From contig DHNM01000054.1 of NCBI GenBank assembly GCA_002409525.1, positions 1 to 33,543 of the forward strand: a stretch of 33,543 bases of DNA. The letters run 5' to 3'. This DNA is from Eubacterium sp. UBA5416 (GTDB lineage Bacteria; Bacillota; Clostridia; Lachnospirales; Lachnospiraceae). The notes beneath the pieces were generated by a model. The model had not been told where the DNA came from. It saw only the letters and a list, made by a program, of their open reading frames with translations, and searched no databases. Shown here piece by piece: positions 1 through 8,532 of this stretch; positions within the stretch are counted from its first letter, which is position 1; every line of letters starts with the position of its first letter. The position numbers and the translations under genes were made by a program.

Positions 1-42
1 CTCGATTCCGCTTTGCTTCATCTCGCTTGACGCAGAGCGTCA

Positions 43-109
43 AGTACACAAAAAAGACTGCCGTCTTCAGAAAGCAAGCTTTCTTTTTACGGCAGTCTTT
101 TTGTGTACT
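43..109. terminator. Long bidirectional intrinsic terminator hairpin
   Basis: Arms of about 21 nt at 43-64 and 89-109 (AGTACACAAAAA...GACTGCCGT against its complement) pair with a single bulged A. The loop contains a second small stem (GAAAGC at 70-75 with GCTTTC at 78-83). The outer arms are A-rich on one side and T-rich on the other, so the hairpin could stop transcription in either direction. A short separate hairpin (CTTGACGC/GCGTCAAG, 26-44) lies just upstream. It probably closes an upstream gene outside the window and insulates the sugar operon. Confidence 0.75.
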
Positions 110-110
110 G

Positions 111-219
111 ACTAACCTGTAAACAAAAATTTGACACCTTTTTAAAATATGCGTCATTTTAATGATGGCGGAATTTCTATATACTATAAATATAACGAAT
201 GTTCAAGAAGGAGGGTTTT
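111..219 (+). promoter_or_regulatory. Upstream region and weak candidate promoter of the sugar operon
   Basis: The operon must start in this AT-rich gap. A TTGACA occurs at 131-136 but has no good -10 at 16-18 bp. A TATACT at 180-185 makes a fair -10 but has a poor -35. A strong AAGGAGGG binding site lies 6-8 nt before the ATG at 220. A promoter that needs an activator, such as the YesN-like regulator of the same operon, would fit a weak -35, but that is inference. Confidence 0.3.
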
Positions 220-1626
220 ATGAAGTTCAAGAAAGTAACAGCTCTTGCAGCAGCAGGGGTTATGGCGTTGTCACTTGCGGCTTGTGGTTCTGGCGGAGGA
301 AAGTCTTCGGGTGGAGCAGGGGATTCAAGTGATGTCGCGGAAAGTAAAAGCACAGAGAAGACCGCTGTAGCCGGTAAGAAAGACGCCAAGGAAAAACTGG
401 TTGTCTGGACTCTGGCAGCGGATCTGAACCAATTTGCAGATCACTACGTTGAGTCTCATCCGGATGTGCAGATTGAGACAGTTACCATTGCGCCGGCAGA
501 TTATCCGACAAAGGTACAGACGGCAATGCGCGGAAAACAGAAGACACCGGATATTATCGTAGGTGAGCCACAGATGCTCGATGAGATGTATGAGGCCGGC
601 TATTTTGAAGATCTGGATCAGGATCCTTATAATGCGCAGGATTATAAAGATGATATTGTCGATTATGTCTGGGATGTGGGACAGGATGAAGACGGCGTTC
701 AGAGAACGATTTCCTATCAGATTACTCCTGCGGGGATTTTCTACAGACGTGATATTGCCCAGGAGGTATTCGGAACAGAGGATCCGGATAAAATCGGTGA
801 GTACTTCAAGGATTATGACACGATTCTTCAAACCGGAGAGACTTTAAAAGAGAAGGGATATAAGATCTTTGCCTCAGACGGAGAGATGAACTTTTTCTCC
901 GGTGACAGTGCATGGGTTGTCGACGGAAAGCTGAATGTAGATCAGGCCAGAAAAGATTACATGGATCTTTGTATTGATCTCTATCAGAAAGATATGACTG
1001 CTTATGTTGACTCCTGGTCAACAACCTGGTATCAGGCAATGGCCGGATCAGTTCCGGTAATTGATAAAGATACCAGTGTATGGGACGAGAAAGAGATGAA
1101 AGAGGCAGAGAAAAAGGGAGATACAACAGAAGTATTTGCGTTCGGTCTTCCCTCCTGGGGCGTCCTCACGATGAGAGATAATGTCGGTGATCTTTCCGGA
1201 AAATGGGGCGTAGCCAAGGGTCCGAACTACGGTTTCAGCGGCGGAACGTTTATCGGAATCAGCGCACTCAGCGAGAAGAAAGATCTTGCATGGGATTTCC
1301 TGAAATTCTGTACCTTAGATCCGGATACGCTGGATTGGTGGATCGATAAATCGGAAGGAGATGTCGTATCGAACCTTGAGGTACTTGAAAAACATAAAGA
1401 TGATGAGAATCCGGTTTATGGAAATGAAAAGCTTTACCAGTTCTTCCTGGAGCAGGCAGAAGGAATTGACTACTCTAAGGTAACTAAATATGACAAGGTA
1501 ATCGGAGATGCCTGGGGTGAAGCCATCGGTAAAGTGAAAAAGGGTGAGAAATCAAAAGAAGATGCTATGAATGATTTTTATGATGAGATAGAATCTACCT
1601 ATCCTGATATTGAAGTTGACCGTTAA
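220..1626 (+). CDS. Sugar ABC transporter substrate-binding lipoprotein (family 1)
   Basis: This is the extracellular binding protein of a CUT1-type sugar importer, tethered to the membrane by lipid. The 468-residue protein starts with a lysine-rich, hydrophobic signal peptide ending in LSLAAC, which puts the lipidated cysteine at residue 22. A Gly/Ser-rich linker follows. The body has the SBP_bac_1 look (VVWTLAADLNQFADHY near the start, then TPDIIVGEP). An earlier ATG at 199 is in frame, but the AAGGAGGG site lies inside that stretch, so 220 is preferred. The two permease genes follow, separated by a GC-rich hairpin that may keep this message more abundant than theirs. The downstream fructokinase suggests a fructose-containing ligand; the exact sugar cannot be read from the sequence. 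Confidence 0.9.
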   Translation: MKFKKVTALAAAGVMALSLAACGSGGGKSSGGAGDSSDVAESKSTEKTAVAGKKDAKEKLVVWTLAADLNQFADHYVESHPDVQIETVTIAPADYPTKVQTAMRGKQKTPDIIVGEPQMLDEMYEAGYFEDLDQDPYNAQDYKDDIVDYVWDVGQDEDGVQRTISYQITPAGIFYRRDIAQEVFGTEDPDKIGEYFKDYDTILQTGETLKEKGYKIFASDGEMNFFSGDSAWVVDGKLNVDQARKDYMDLCIDLYQKDMTAYVDSWSTTWYQAMAGSVPVIDKDTSVWDEKEMKEAEKKGDTTEVFAFGLPSWGVLTMRDNVGDLSGKWGVAKGPNYGFSGGTFIGISALSEKKDLAWDFLKFCTLDPDTLDWWIDKSEGDVVSNLEVLEKHKDDENPVYGNEKLYQFFLEQAEGIDYSKVTKYDKVIGDAWGEAIGKVKKGEKSKEDAMNDFYDEIESTYPDIEVDR

Positions 1627-1640
1627 TCTGACACCTGTTG

Positions 1641-1668
1641 CGGCACCGCGGATGATACCACGGTGCCG
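1641..1668 (+). promoter_or_regulatory. Intercistronic hairpin between binding protein and permease
   Basis: CGGCACCG (1641-1648) pairs with CGGTGCCG (1661-1668) around a 12-nt loop, just after the stop codon of the binding protein. Only TCTT follows, so it is a weak terminator at best. Hairpins here are common in importer operons, where they protect the upstream message or reduce read-through so that binding protein is made in excess over permease. That role is inferred. Confidence 0.55.
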
Positions 1669-1698
1669 TCTTAGAATGAAAGGAGGGTCTTTCAAAAA

Positions 1699-2628
1699 AT
1701 GGCATCTGACACAACAGGGAAAAAGAAAAAAAAGAAAAATCTCAATAATATGGGCTATTTATTTGTAGCTCCATTTGTAATTGTATTTCTGATATTTAAT
1801 ATTTACCCGGTTGTCCGGACCTTTTATCTGAGTTTTACAGACTATAAGGGGTTTGGCGAAGCCGTTCTTTCCGGAGGAGCCAATTATGCGAGAGTTCTGC
1901 AGGATAAGTTCTTCTGGAGAGCTTTGGGAAATACAGCTAAGATATGGGGCGTGAATATTGTTCTGCAGCTTGGCCTTGCACTGCTTCTGACCATTGTATT
2001 CAGTGATATTAAATACAAAATCCGGGGTTTAACGGTTTTCAGGGCACTGTATTACCTTCCGAACCTTATTGCGGCAACATCGGTGGCTTTTCTGTTCAAG
2101 ACGCTGCTGGACTGGAGATATGGTACAATCAATCAGATCATGATGAGTACAGGGCTTATGAAGTCTCCGGTAAACTGGCTGGGTTCACCCGGAACTGCAC
2201 CGTATGTGATATCTGTAATCAGTGCATGGATGTGGTTTGGAAACTCATTTATTATGCTGATGGCAGGGGTTCAGGGAATCTCAAGAGACTACTTTGAAGC
2301 GGCAGCGATAGACGGTGCCGGAAGATTTAAGGTATTTACAAAGATAACAATGCCTCTGCTAAAACCTATTATGCTGTATGTCGGCATTACTTCACTGATC
2401 GGAGGCCTTCAGATGTTCGATCTTCCGTTCCTGATTTCAGGCGGCACGGGAGGCGCTCCAAGTGGCAGTACACAGACTGTAGTTATGTATCTGTACAAAT
2501 TTGGATTTGAGACAAATCAGGTTGGGTTTGCATCGGCTATCGCCTATGTGCTTTTTGTGATTATCCTGGTCCTCTCGATTGTCCAGTTTAAAGCAATGTA
2601 CGGAAAGAATAAAGGGGAGGTGGCTTGA
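1699..2628 (+). CDS. Sugar ABC transporter permease (MalF/UgpA type)
   Basis: First of the two membrane subunits of the importer, 309 residues. A lysine-rich cytoplasmic N-terminus (KKKKKK near residue 10) is followed by a membrane segment (GYLFVAPFVIVFLIFNIYPVV), which is the usual opening of MalF/UgpA-type subunits. The EAA loop that docks the ATPase is visible as EAAAIDGAGRFKVFTKITMP near residue 200. About six membrane segments are evident. The AGGAGG at 1681-1686 lies 12 nt before the ATG. The gene ends 1 bp before the start of the second permease, so the two are probably translationally coupled. No ATPase gene is present in the locus. Confidence 0.93.
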   Translation: MASDTTGKKKKKKNLNNMGYLFVAPFVIVFLIFNIYPVVRTFYLSFTDYKGFGEAVLSGGANYARVLQDKFFWRALGNTAKIWGVNIVLQLGLALLLTIVFSDIKYKIRGLTVFRALYYLPNLIAATSVAFLFKTLLDWRYGTINQIMMSTGLMKSPVNWLGSPGTAPYVISVISAWMWFGNSFIMLMAGVQGISRDYFEAAAIDGAGRFKVFTKITMPLLKPIMLYVGITSLIGGLQMFDLPFLISGGTGGAPSGSTQTVVMYLYKFGFETNQVGFASAIAYVLFVIILVLSIVQFKAMYGKNKGEVA

Positions 2629-2629
2629 C

Positions 2630-3457
2630 ATGGCAACAAAAGTAAAGCGGACACTTATTTATATAGCTCTTATTTTACTGGCTTCGATCTGTCTGCTGCC
2701 CTTCGCCCTCATGATAGTAAATGCTACCAGAACGGGCCCGGAAATCGTGAAATCTTTTACTCTGATCCCGGGTTCAGCCTTAAGGGATAACTGGGAAACA
2801 GTATCTGGATATTTTAATCTGTTTCATGGTATGTTAAACAGTGTTGAGGTAGCGCTGCCGTCTACTTTATTAACAGCATATTTTTCTTCACTTGCCGCCT
2901 ATGCGCTTGTTATGTATGATTTCAGGGGCAATAAACTGATCAGCACGACGATTGTTATCTTCATGATGATTCCGGCACAGCTAAGTCTGATCGGGTTCTA
3001 TGATCTGGTCACAAATCTAGGCATGATTGATACATACTGGCCATTGATTCTTCCGGCAGTTGCATCGCCCGGGGTCGTATTCTTCCTGCGGCAGTATCTG
3101 GAAGGATCCCTGCAGCCGGCTCTTGTGGAAGCAGCCAGAATCGACGGGGCAACAGAGATTCATATCTTTCACAAGATCATTCTGCCTCTGATGTCACCGG
3201 GAATCGCAACGATGTCAATCGGTGCCTTTGTGGGCAGCTGGAATAATTATCTGATTCCTTTAATTCTTTTGAATTCACCGGATAAGTTCACTTTACCGGT
3301 CATGATAGCTTCTTTGAATTCCTCTCAGGATATCACGAGGAATCAGGGAGCGATCTATCTGGCGGTTGCAATCTCTGTAATCCCGATATTGATTGCATTT
3401 GCATTCCTTTCTAAATATATTATTGGAAGCATATCGGCAGGCGGAGTGAAAGAATAG
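2630..3457 (+). CDS. Sugar ABC transporter permease (MalG/UgpE type)
   Basis: Second membrane subunit, 275 residues. The ATG at 2630 has GGGGAGG at 2614-2620 and follows the previous TGA by one base, so it is chosen over the upstream in-frame ATG at 2579, which lies inside the first permease gene. A hydrophobic segment opens the protein (TLIYIALILLASICLLPFALM), and the EAA loop is EAARIDGATEIHIFHKIILP near residue 165. It should pair with the upstream permease as a heterodimer and use a shared MsmX/MsiK-type ATPase encoded elsewhere (inferred from the absence of an ATPase gene here). Confidence 0.93.
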   Translation: MATKVKRTLIYIALILLASICLLPFALMIVNATRTGPEIVKSFTLIPGSALRDNWETVSGYFNLFHGMLNSVEVALPSTLLTAYFSSLAAYALVMYDFRGNKLISTTIVIFMMIPAQLSLIGFYDLVTNLGMIDTYWPLILPAVASPGVVFFLRQYLEGSLQPALVEAARIDGATEIHIFHKIILPLMSPGIATMSIGAFVGSWNNYLIPLILLNSPDKFTLPVMIASLNSSQDITRNQGAIYLAVAISVIPILIAFAFLSKYIIGSISAGGVKE

Positions 3458-3486
3458 TTAACCCCTATGATACATTTAATTTCTAT

Positions 3487-3522
3487 AGCCGATGATTCTG
3501 TGATATGATAGAATCATCGGCT
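3487..3522 (+). promoter_or_regulatory. Perfect 13-bp-stem hairpin between importer and sensor genes
   Basis: AGCCGATGATTCT (3487-3499) pairs perfectly with AGAATCATCGGCT (3510-3522) around a 10-nt loop. It lies between the permease stop and the second binding-protein gene. GTTATCGTTG follows, so there is no clean T-run. It could be a partial terminator, an mRNA processing or stability element, or an operator. Its position separates transport genes from sensing genes. Confidence 0.6.
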
Positions 3523-3555
3523 GTTATCGTTGTACGGCCGGAAAGGGAAGATACT

Positions 3556-5142
3556 ATGAGAAAAAGGATAATAAAATATGCTCTTTTAACCTCAGTTGTG
3601 CTGTTGTCGGCGGCGGGGTGTCAGGCTTCTGCCCAGGATAAGAAAAGCCGGGATCAGGAGTTATCAGAACCCGAAAAAATGGACTGGTATGTAAACTATT
3701 CCTGGTTTAAGACGGCCTGGGGGGAGAATGAAGTATCGAAGGCAATGACAGACCGAACGGGTGTCAGCATCGATTATCTGATTCCGAAAGGCAATGAGAC
3801 AGATAAGCTCAATGCCATGATCGCATCGGATACGCTTCCGGATCTGGTGACGATCGGATGGTGGGAGACACAAAATCAGGAAATGATTGATAAAGACCAG
3901 GTTTATTCATTCAATGACCTGGCTGAAAAATACGATCCGGATTTTTTTGATGTGTTGGATGAAAGTGCGGTAAAATGGTATACAAAGAGTAACGGGAAAA
4001 TCTATGGGTATCCCAACTCTTCCTATTCATTCGAAGATTTTAAAAAAAACAAGATTCCGTCCAATCAGAATTTTCTGGTCCGAAAAGATATCTATGAGGC
4101 GATCGGCAGTCCGGATATGACGACACCCGAAGGCTTTTCTAATGCTATCCGTAAGGCATACAAGTCATTTCCAAAGATAGACGGCAATCCCCTGATTCCA
4201 ATCGGAGCGGATGAGTTCAATGAAAACGGTTCGAATTCCTTTGATCAGTACATTCAGTCTTTTCTGGCGGTTCCCTATGAAAAAGATGGAATCTATTATG
4301 ATAGAAATACAGATTCAGAGTACCTGAGGTGGCTTAAGATGTTCCGGCAGCTGGGGCAGGAGGGTTATCTGAAAGACGAGATATTTATCGATAAGAGATC
4401 CCAGCTTGAGAGCAAGCTGGCAAAGGGCCAGTATTTCTGTCTGTTCTATCAGAATACAGACCTCAAGGATCAGGTGAGAATCTTAAATAAGAAAGATCCG
4501 GACAGTATTTATATTGCCGTGGAAGGGCCGAAAAATTCAAACGGTGATGATCCGGTGCTTCCGGTTCCGGGAGTACACGGGTGGACAGTCACCTATATTT
4601 CCAAGAACTGCAAGAATCCCGGGAAAGCTCTTGAACTGATGAAATATCTGATCAGTGAAGAGGGACAGAAGATGACGTATCTTGGCGTTGAAGGCTCGAT
4701 GTATCAGATGAAAGATGGTAAGCCGGTGATTTATCCCGAGGTGAAGAAGCTTTTGGATACAGACAGAGAGGCATACGATGCCAGATATGGGGCGGATGAT
4801 ACTTTCTGGATGCTGCAGGACAATGTGATGCAGTTAAAGTGGAATTATGAAGATGATGATCCTGTCTCCGCAATGAAGAGATGGACGTATCCCTATACTG
4901 CCTATACCGCCCAGTATGATATTAATTTTGACGAGGATACAAAGAAAGCAACGATTTTCAAAAATCTGCAGAAAATCTGGGGAAACACTCTGCCCAGGCT
5001 TCTTCTGGCGCAAAGCGATCAGGAATTCGACCAGATACTTACAGAATATAAAGAGAAGCGAAAAGCAAACGGATATGAAACATTTGTAAATGATGCAACA
5101 GAGCGATTTAAGGAAAATAAAGAATTATTGGGCATGGACTGA
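3556..5142 (+). CDS. Large extracellular solute-binding lipoprotein, possible co-sensor
   Basis: A second binding lipoprotein of 528 residues, longer than the first and of the LplA/LipO-like type common in Firmicutes. The signal peptide ends in LSAAGC, so the lipidated cysteine is residue 22. The ATG at 3556 follows GGGAAG and opens the signal peptide; the upstream ATG at 3505 lies in the hairpin. The body has family features such as DTLPDLVTIGWWE near residue 95 and an aromatic-rich C-terminal half. Its stop overlaps the start of the histidine kinase (TGATG), so the two are made together. This suggests that it presents ligand to the kinase rather than feeding the permeases, as in known binding-protein/LytS-type three-component systems. 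It could still be an alternative transport receptor. Confidence 0.85.
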   Translation: MRKRIIKYALLTSVVLLSAAGCQASAQDKKSRDQELSEPEKMDWYVNYSWFKTAWGENEVSKAMTDRTGVSIDYLIPKGNETDKLNAMIASDTLPDLVTIGWWETQNQEMIDKDQVYSFNDLAEKYDPDFFDVLDESAVKWYTKSNGKIYGYPNSSYSFEDFKKNKIPSNQNFLVRKDIYEAIGSPDMTTPEGFSNAIRKAYKSFPKIDGNPLIPIGADEFNENGSNSFDQYIQSFLAVPYEKDGIYYDRNTDSEYLRWLKMFRQLGQEGYLKDEIFIDKRSQLESKLAKGQYFCLFYQNTDLKDQVRILNKKDPDSIYIAVEGPKNSNGDDPVLPVPGVHGWTVTYISKNCKNPGKALELMKYLISEEGQKMTYLGVEGSMYQMKDGKPVIYPEVKKLLDTDREAYDARYGADDTFWMLQDNVMQLKWNYEDDDPVSAMKRWTYPYTAYTAQYDINFDEDTKKATIFKNLQKIWGNTLPRLLLAQSDQEFDQILTEYKEKRKANGYETFVNDATERFKENKELLGMD

Positions 5143-6962
5143 TGGAAAAGAAAAAATCATGGTTTGATGAATTAAAACTAAATCAGAAAATTACGGGTGC
5201 AATCATGTTGATTGTAGTGATCCCTATGTTACTCTTCTCAATCGGACTCTATAGCAGCTATAAGAAGAGCACGGTGCGGGAGGTTCGGATTAAGACGGTG
5301 AATCAGGCATCGGAAGATAACAGTCAGCTGGGGAAAATTGTGGAGTTCAGTAATATGTCTGCGCAGTCCTTTCTCAATAATCAGGAATTAAAGGAGTTTT
5401 TAAGACGTCTGAAGGATCACGAAGATATTTCCGCAGATGAGTATTTAAAGTTTGACAGAAATATTATTGCTATGCTGGAGCGCCAGGTGAACAGCAATCC
5501 GTATCTGTATCAAATCAGGGTCTATGCGGACAATAATTCATTTCCGGAGATGATGCCGATTCTTTATCATGGAGATCGTATGAAAGAACTTCCCTGGAGT
5601 CAGAAATACCACTCCGGGGACTGGCAGTTTGACTATCCGGACAAGATTATGGGAGAGTCATCGGGGATCGGATCGGATCATCTGATGTCACTTGTGAGCG
5701 ACATCACGAATGACTATGGGGAAGTTCTTGGAGTTGTCGAAGTGGCAGTTGAGATGGATGATGTATTTCCCGGACTTTCCTCTCCGGATAACGGGAACTG
5801 GGGATGTTTTCAAAATGAAGACGGGAACATCTATACTTTTGATTCAAAAGGAGATAATCCGTGGAAAAAGAGTCAAAGAGAGATCTTACAGGCAGCTCCG
5901 GAGAGCAAGAAAGGGATTCATACCCTCCAAACGGAAATTGACGGAAAGAAAGTGATTCTCTTAAGCCAGCCGGTCAAAGAGCTGTCAGGGACCTATATTC
6001 AGCTGACCAGCATTGAGGGAGCAATGGATGATATCTCGGTACAGAGAAATCTTTTAATTGCTCTTTTGATTTTGATATTTTTTATTCTGGCTATGGTGGT
6101 GAATCTTGTGATCAAGGGTCTGCTCCGCAAGTTTTACAGTACACTGTCTGTTGTGCGAAAAGTGCAAGAGGGAAATATGGATATTCGCGTTTCAGAACTG
6201 GGACAGGATGAGATGGGAGAACTCGGAATTCAGATCAATAAGATGCTGGACCGCATTCAGACTCTCATGAAGGAGAATATTGACCGTGAAGTTCTGATAA
6301 AGAACACGGAAATAAAAGCCCTGCAGAATCAGATCAATACACATTTTATCTATAATGTACTGGAATCCGTGAAGATGATGGCGGAAATTGATGAAGAGTA
6401 TGAGATTTCCGATGCCGTCACGGCTCTGGGCGGGCTGCTGAGATACTCTATGAAATGGGTTTCCAGCGATGTTACCATCAGGCAGGAGCTGGATTACATC
6501 CGGAACTATATCCAGCTTATGAATCTGAGGTATGATTTTACGATTATTTTGTCACTCAATGTTCCGGATATTATCTATGAGCAGCAGGTACCTAAGATGT
6601 CCCTGCAGCCAATCGTGGAAAATGCGATTATCCATGGGATAGAGGAGACGCAGGAAGACGCTACCATATATATCAAGTCTTTTTTGCAGGGTGACGATTA
6701 TAAGATCGAGATTACAGATTCAGGCAGTGGGATGAATGAAGATCAGGTAGAACTGCTCAGAAAGAAGATCAGCGGGGAAGTACAGGTACATGGGGGTTCG
6801 GGAAATGGTATAGGACTAAAAAATGTTCAGGATAGAATCCACATGAGGTTTGGAAAAGAATATGGACTGAAGCTCAGTTCAAAAGAGGGATTATTTACAA
6901 AGGTCACACTTTTGCTGCCGCTTACGAATGTGAAGGCTGACGGAAACTTTAAAAGTAAGTGA
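5142..6962 (+). CDS. YesM-like sensor histidine kinase
   Basis: Membrane-bound kinase of 606 residues. A first membrane segment (IMLIVVIPMLLFSIGLY, about 20-37) is followed by an extracellular sensing region of about 260 residues, a second membrane segment (LLIALLILIFFILAMVVNLVI, about 303-324) and a HAMP linker. The His_kinase domain has its phospho-acceptor at His401 in QINTHFIYNVLES. Family members usually have NPHF; here a Thr replaces the Pro. The ATPase domain shows the N box (PIVENAIIHGIE) and glycine boxes (DSGSGM, GSGNGIGLKNV). It overlaps the upstream binding-protein gene by one base and sits just before its response regulator. It should sense an extracellular sugar, possibly through the neighbouring lipoprotein. 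Confidence 0.93.
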   Translation: MEKKKSWFDELKLNQKITGAIMLIVVIPMLLFSIGLYSSYKKSTVREVRIKTVNQASEDNSQLGKIVEFSNMSAQSFLNNQELKEFLRRLKDHEDISADEYLKFDRNIIAMLERQVNSNPYLYQIRVYADNNSFPEMMPILYHGDRMKELPWSQKYHSGDWQFDYPDKIMGESSGIGSDHLMSLVSDITNDYGEVLGVVEVAVEMDDVFPGLSSPDNGNWGCFQNEDGNIYTFDSKGDNPWKKSQREILQAAPESKKGIHTLQTEIDGKKVILLSQPVKELSGTYIQLTSIEGAMDDISVQRNLLIALLILIFFILAMVVNLVIKGLLRKFYSTLSVVRKVQEGNMDIRVSELGQDEMGELGIQINKMLDRIQTLMKENIDREVLIKNTEIKALQNQINTHFIYNVLESVKMMAEIDEEYEISDAVTALGGLLRYSMKWVSSDVTIRQELDYIRNYIQLMNLRYDFTIILSLNVPDIIYEQQVPKMSLQPIVENAIIHGIEETQEDATIYIKSFLQGDDYKIEITDSGSGMNEDQVELLRKKISGEVQVHGGSGNGIGLKNVQDRIHMRFGKEYGLKLSSKEGLFTKVTLLLPLTNVKADGNFKSK

Positions 6963-7002
6963 GGTGCAGCAGGTGCAAACTGATTGGAGGAATGGGGCAT
7001 AT

Positions 7003-8451
7003 ATGAAAACTTTACTGATTGTAGAAGATGAGAAGATGATACGCCATGGCATTGCGGTCATGGCGGGCCGCAGCAGTGTCAATATTGAAGAGATCATAGA
7101 GTGTAAAAATGGCCGGGAGGCTCTGGAAATATTGAAGAGCCGTGACATTGATCTCATGTTTACAGATATCCGGATGCCGAAGATGGATGGGATAGAGCTT
7201 GTGAAGAAGACACAGAATCTAAAAGTTCGTCCTCTTGTCGTAGTGATCAGTGGCTATGACGATTTTAACTATGCTGTGGAAATGATGAAGCATGAGGTCA
7301 AAGATTATCTTCTGAAACCGATCAAAAGAGATCAGCTGGAACAGGTTTTGGGGGAAATGGACAGGCTGATATCGGATGAAAAGAAACAGGAGCGGATGGA
7401 AGTCTCCGGGTTTATCAATCAAATGAGATTCTATATCCAGAATCCCGACGGGAGAGAGAATCAGGCATTAGAGAGTCAGTTTGATCAGATGTTTGCCGGG
7501 CAGAGATTATGTGCGGTATTCTTTCCGGGAAGTCATGAAGAACTCACAGACCTGGCAGGACCTGTATGCTTTAAAACAGATGGCCAGTATCTGGCAGTCT
7601 TACCGGAGGACAGAACAAAAGGACAGGATTTTCGTGATACCTGTGCGGGGATCAGCTGCTCTTTTACAACACTTGAGGGATGTATTTCAGCTGTGCAGCA
7701 GGCACTGACAGCCAGAAAACATGCTTTTCTATATAATATTCCTTCTCATATCTGGTCGGATGAAGTTGATTATAATCGTGGAGAGAAGGCAGAACAAGGT
7801 CAGGTGAGTCAGTTTGTGCAGCAGTTTCCTACCGCCAGGATGGAGGGAGCAGTGAAGAAATTTGAGAATCTGTTCTTCCTGGCCGAACACGGAAAAATAA
7901 AGGAGAAAGACGTTCTGGACATGGCTTATAACATAGAGGGTGAACTGGAGAAGGCATATAAAAATCATCTGACGGAGCAGCAGCAGAATCTCTTTGAGCG
8001 CAGACCGCCCCTTTATTATAGAGATGCGGAAGAATATCTTACGGATTTTACCGTATGGACTAAACAGCTCAAGAGCTGTCTCTCGGAGCAGTTTAATGTG
8101 GATCAAAATCGCGGCAAAATTCAGGATGCTGCAAATTTTATGAAAGAACATTTTCGTGAAAATCTCAATATGGCCATGGTATCCAACCATGTGTCTATGA
8201 ATTATTCTCTTTTTTCAATCACATTTAAGGAATACATGGGTATTAATTTCGTGAACTATCTGAAAAATCTGCGCATCAGTGAAGCAAAACATCTTCTTGA
8301 GTCGACAGATGATAAGGTTCTGGATATCGGCTATCAGGTAGGTTATGAAAATGATAAGCATTTCTTAAAGACCTTTAAGAGTATCTGCGGGGTTTCGCCG
8401 ACGGAGTACAGAAAAAATTTCGAGTTCAAAAATGTTGATAATCGTGACTAG
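7003..8451 (+). CDS. YesN-like response regulator with AraC-type DNA-binding domain
   Basis: Partner of the preceding kinase, 482 residues from the ATG at 7003. An in-frame GTG at 6964 is possible, but the ATG opens the receiver fold directly (MKTLLIVEDE) and has GGAGG at 6986-6990. The receiver domain has acidic residues at 8-10 and the phospho-acceptor Asp55 in MFTDIRMPKMDG. The middle portion is poorly conserved. The C-terminal hundred residues form two helix-turn-helix motifs of the AraC family (VLDIGYQVGYENDKHFLKTF and GVSPTEYRK). It most likely activates the operon it belongs to. Its target site is not obvious, although the weak -35 upstream of the first gene fits an activated promoter. 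Confidence 0.93.
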   Translation: MKTLLIVEDEKMIRHGIAVMAGRSSVNIEEIIECKNGREALEILKSRDIDLMFTDIRMPKMDGIELVKKTQNLKVRPLVVVISGYDDFNYAVEMMKHEVKDYLLKPIKRDQLEQVLGEMDRLISDEKKQERMEVSGFINQMRFYIQNPDGRENQALESQFDQMFAGQRLCAVFFPGSHEELTDLAGPVCFKTDGQYLAVLPEDRTKGQDFRDTCAGISCSFTTLEGCISAVQQALTARKHAFLYNIPSHIWSDEVDYNRGEKAEQGQVSQFVQQFPTARMEGAVKKFENLFFLAEHGKIKEKDVLDMAYNIEGELEKAYKNHLTEQQQNLFERRPPLYYRDAEEYLTDFTVWTKQLKSCLSEQFNVDQNRGKIQDAANFMKEHFRENLNMAMVSNHVSMNYSLFSITFKEYMGINFVNYLKNLRISEAKHLLESTDDKVLDIGYQVGYENDKHFLKTFKSICGVSPTEYRKNFEFKNVDNRD

Positions 8452-8532
8452 GAATGCTACACTTAACACAGTTTCATGATACCCGGCATAAACTTTTATC
8501 CCTGGTATCGATCATGTAAATGGAGGATGGTT

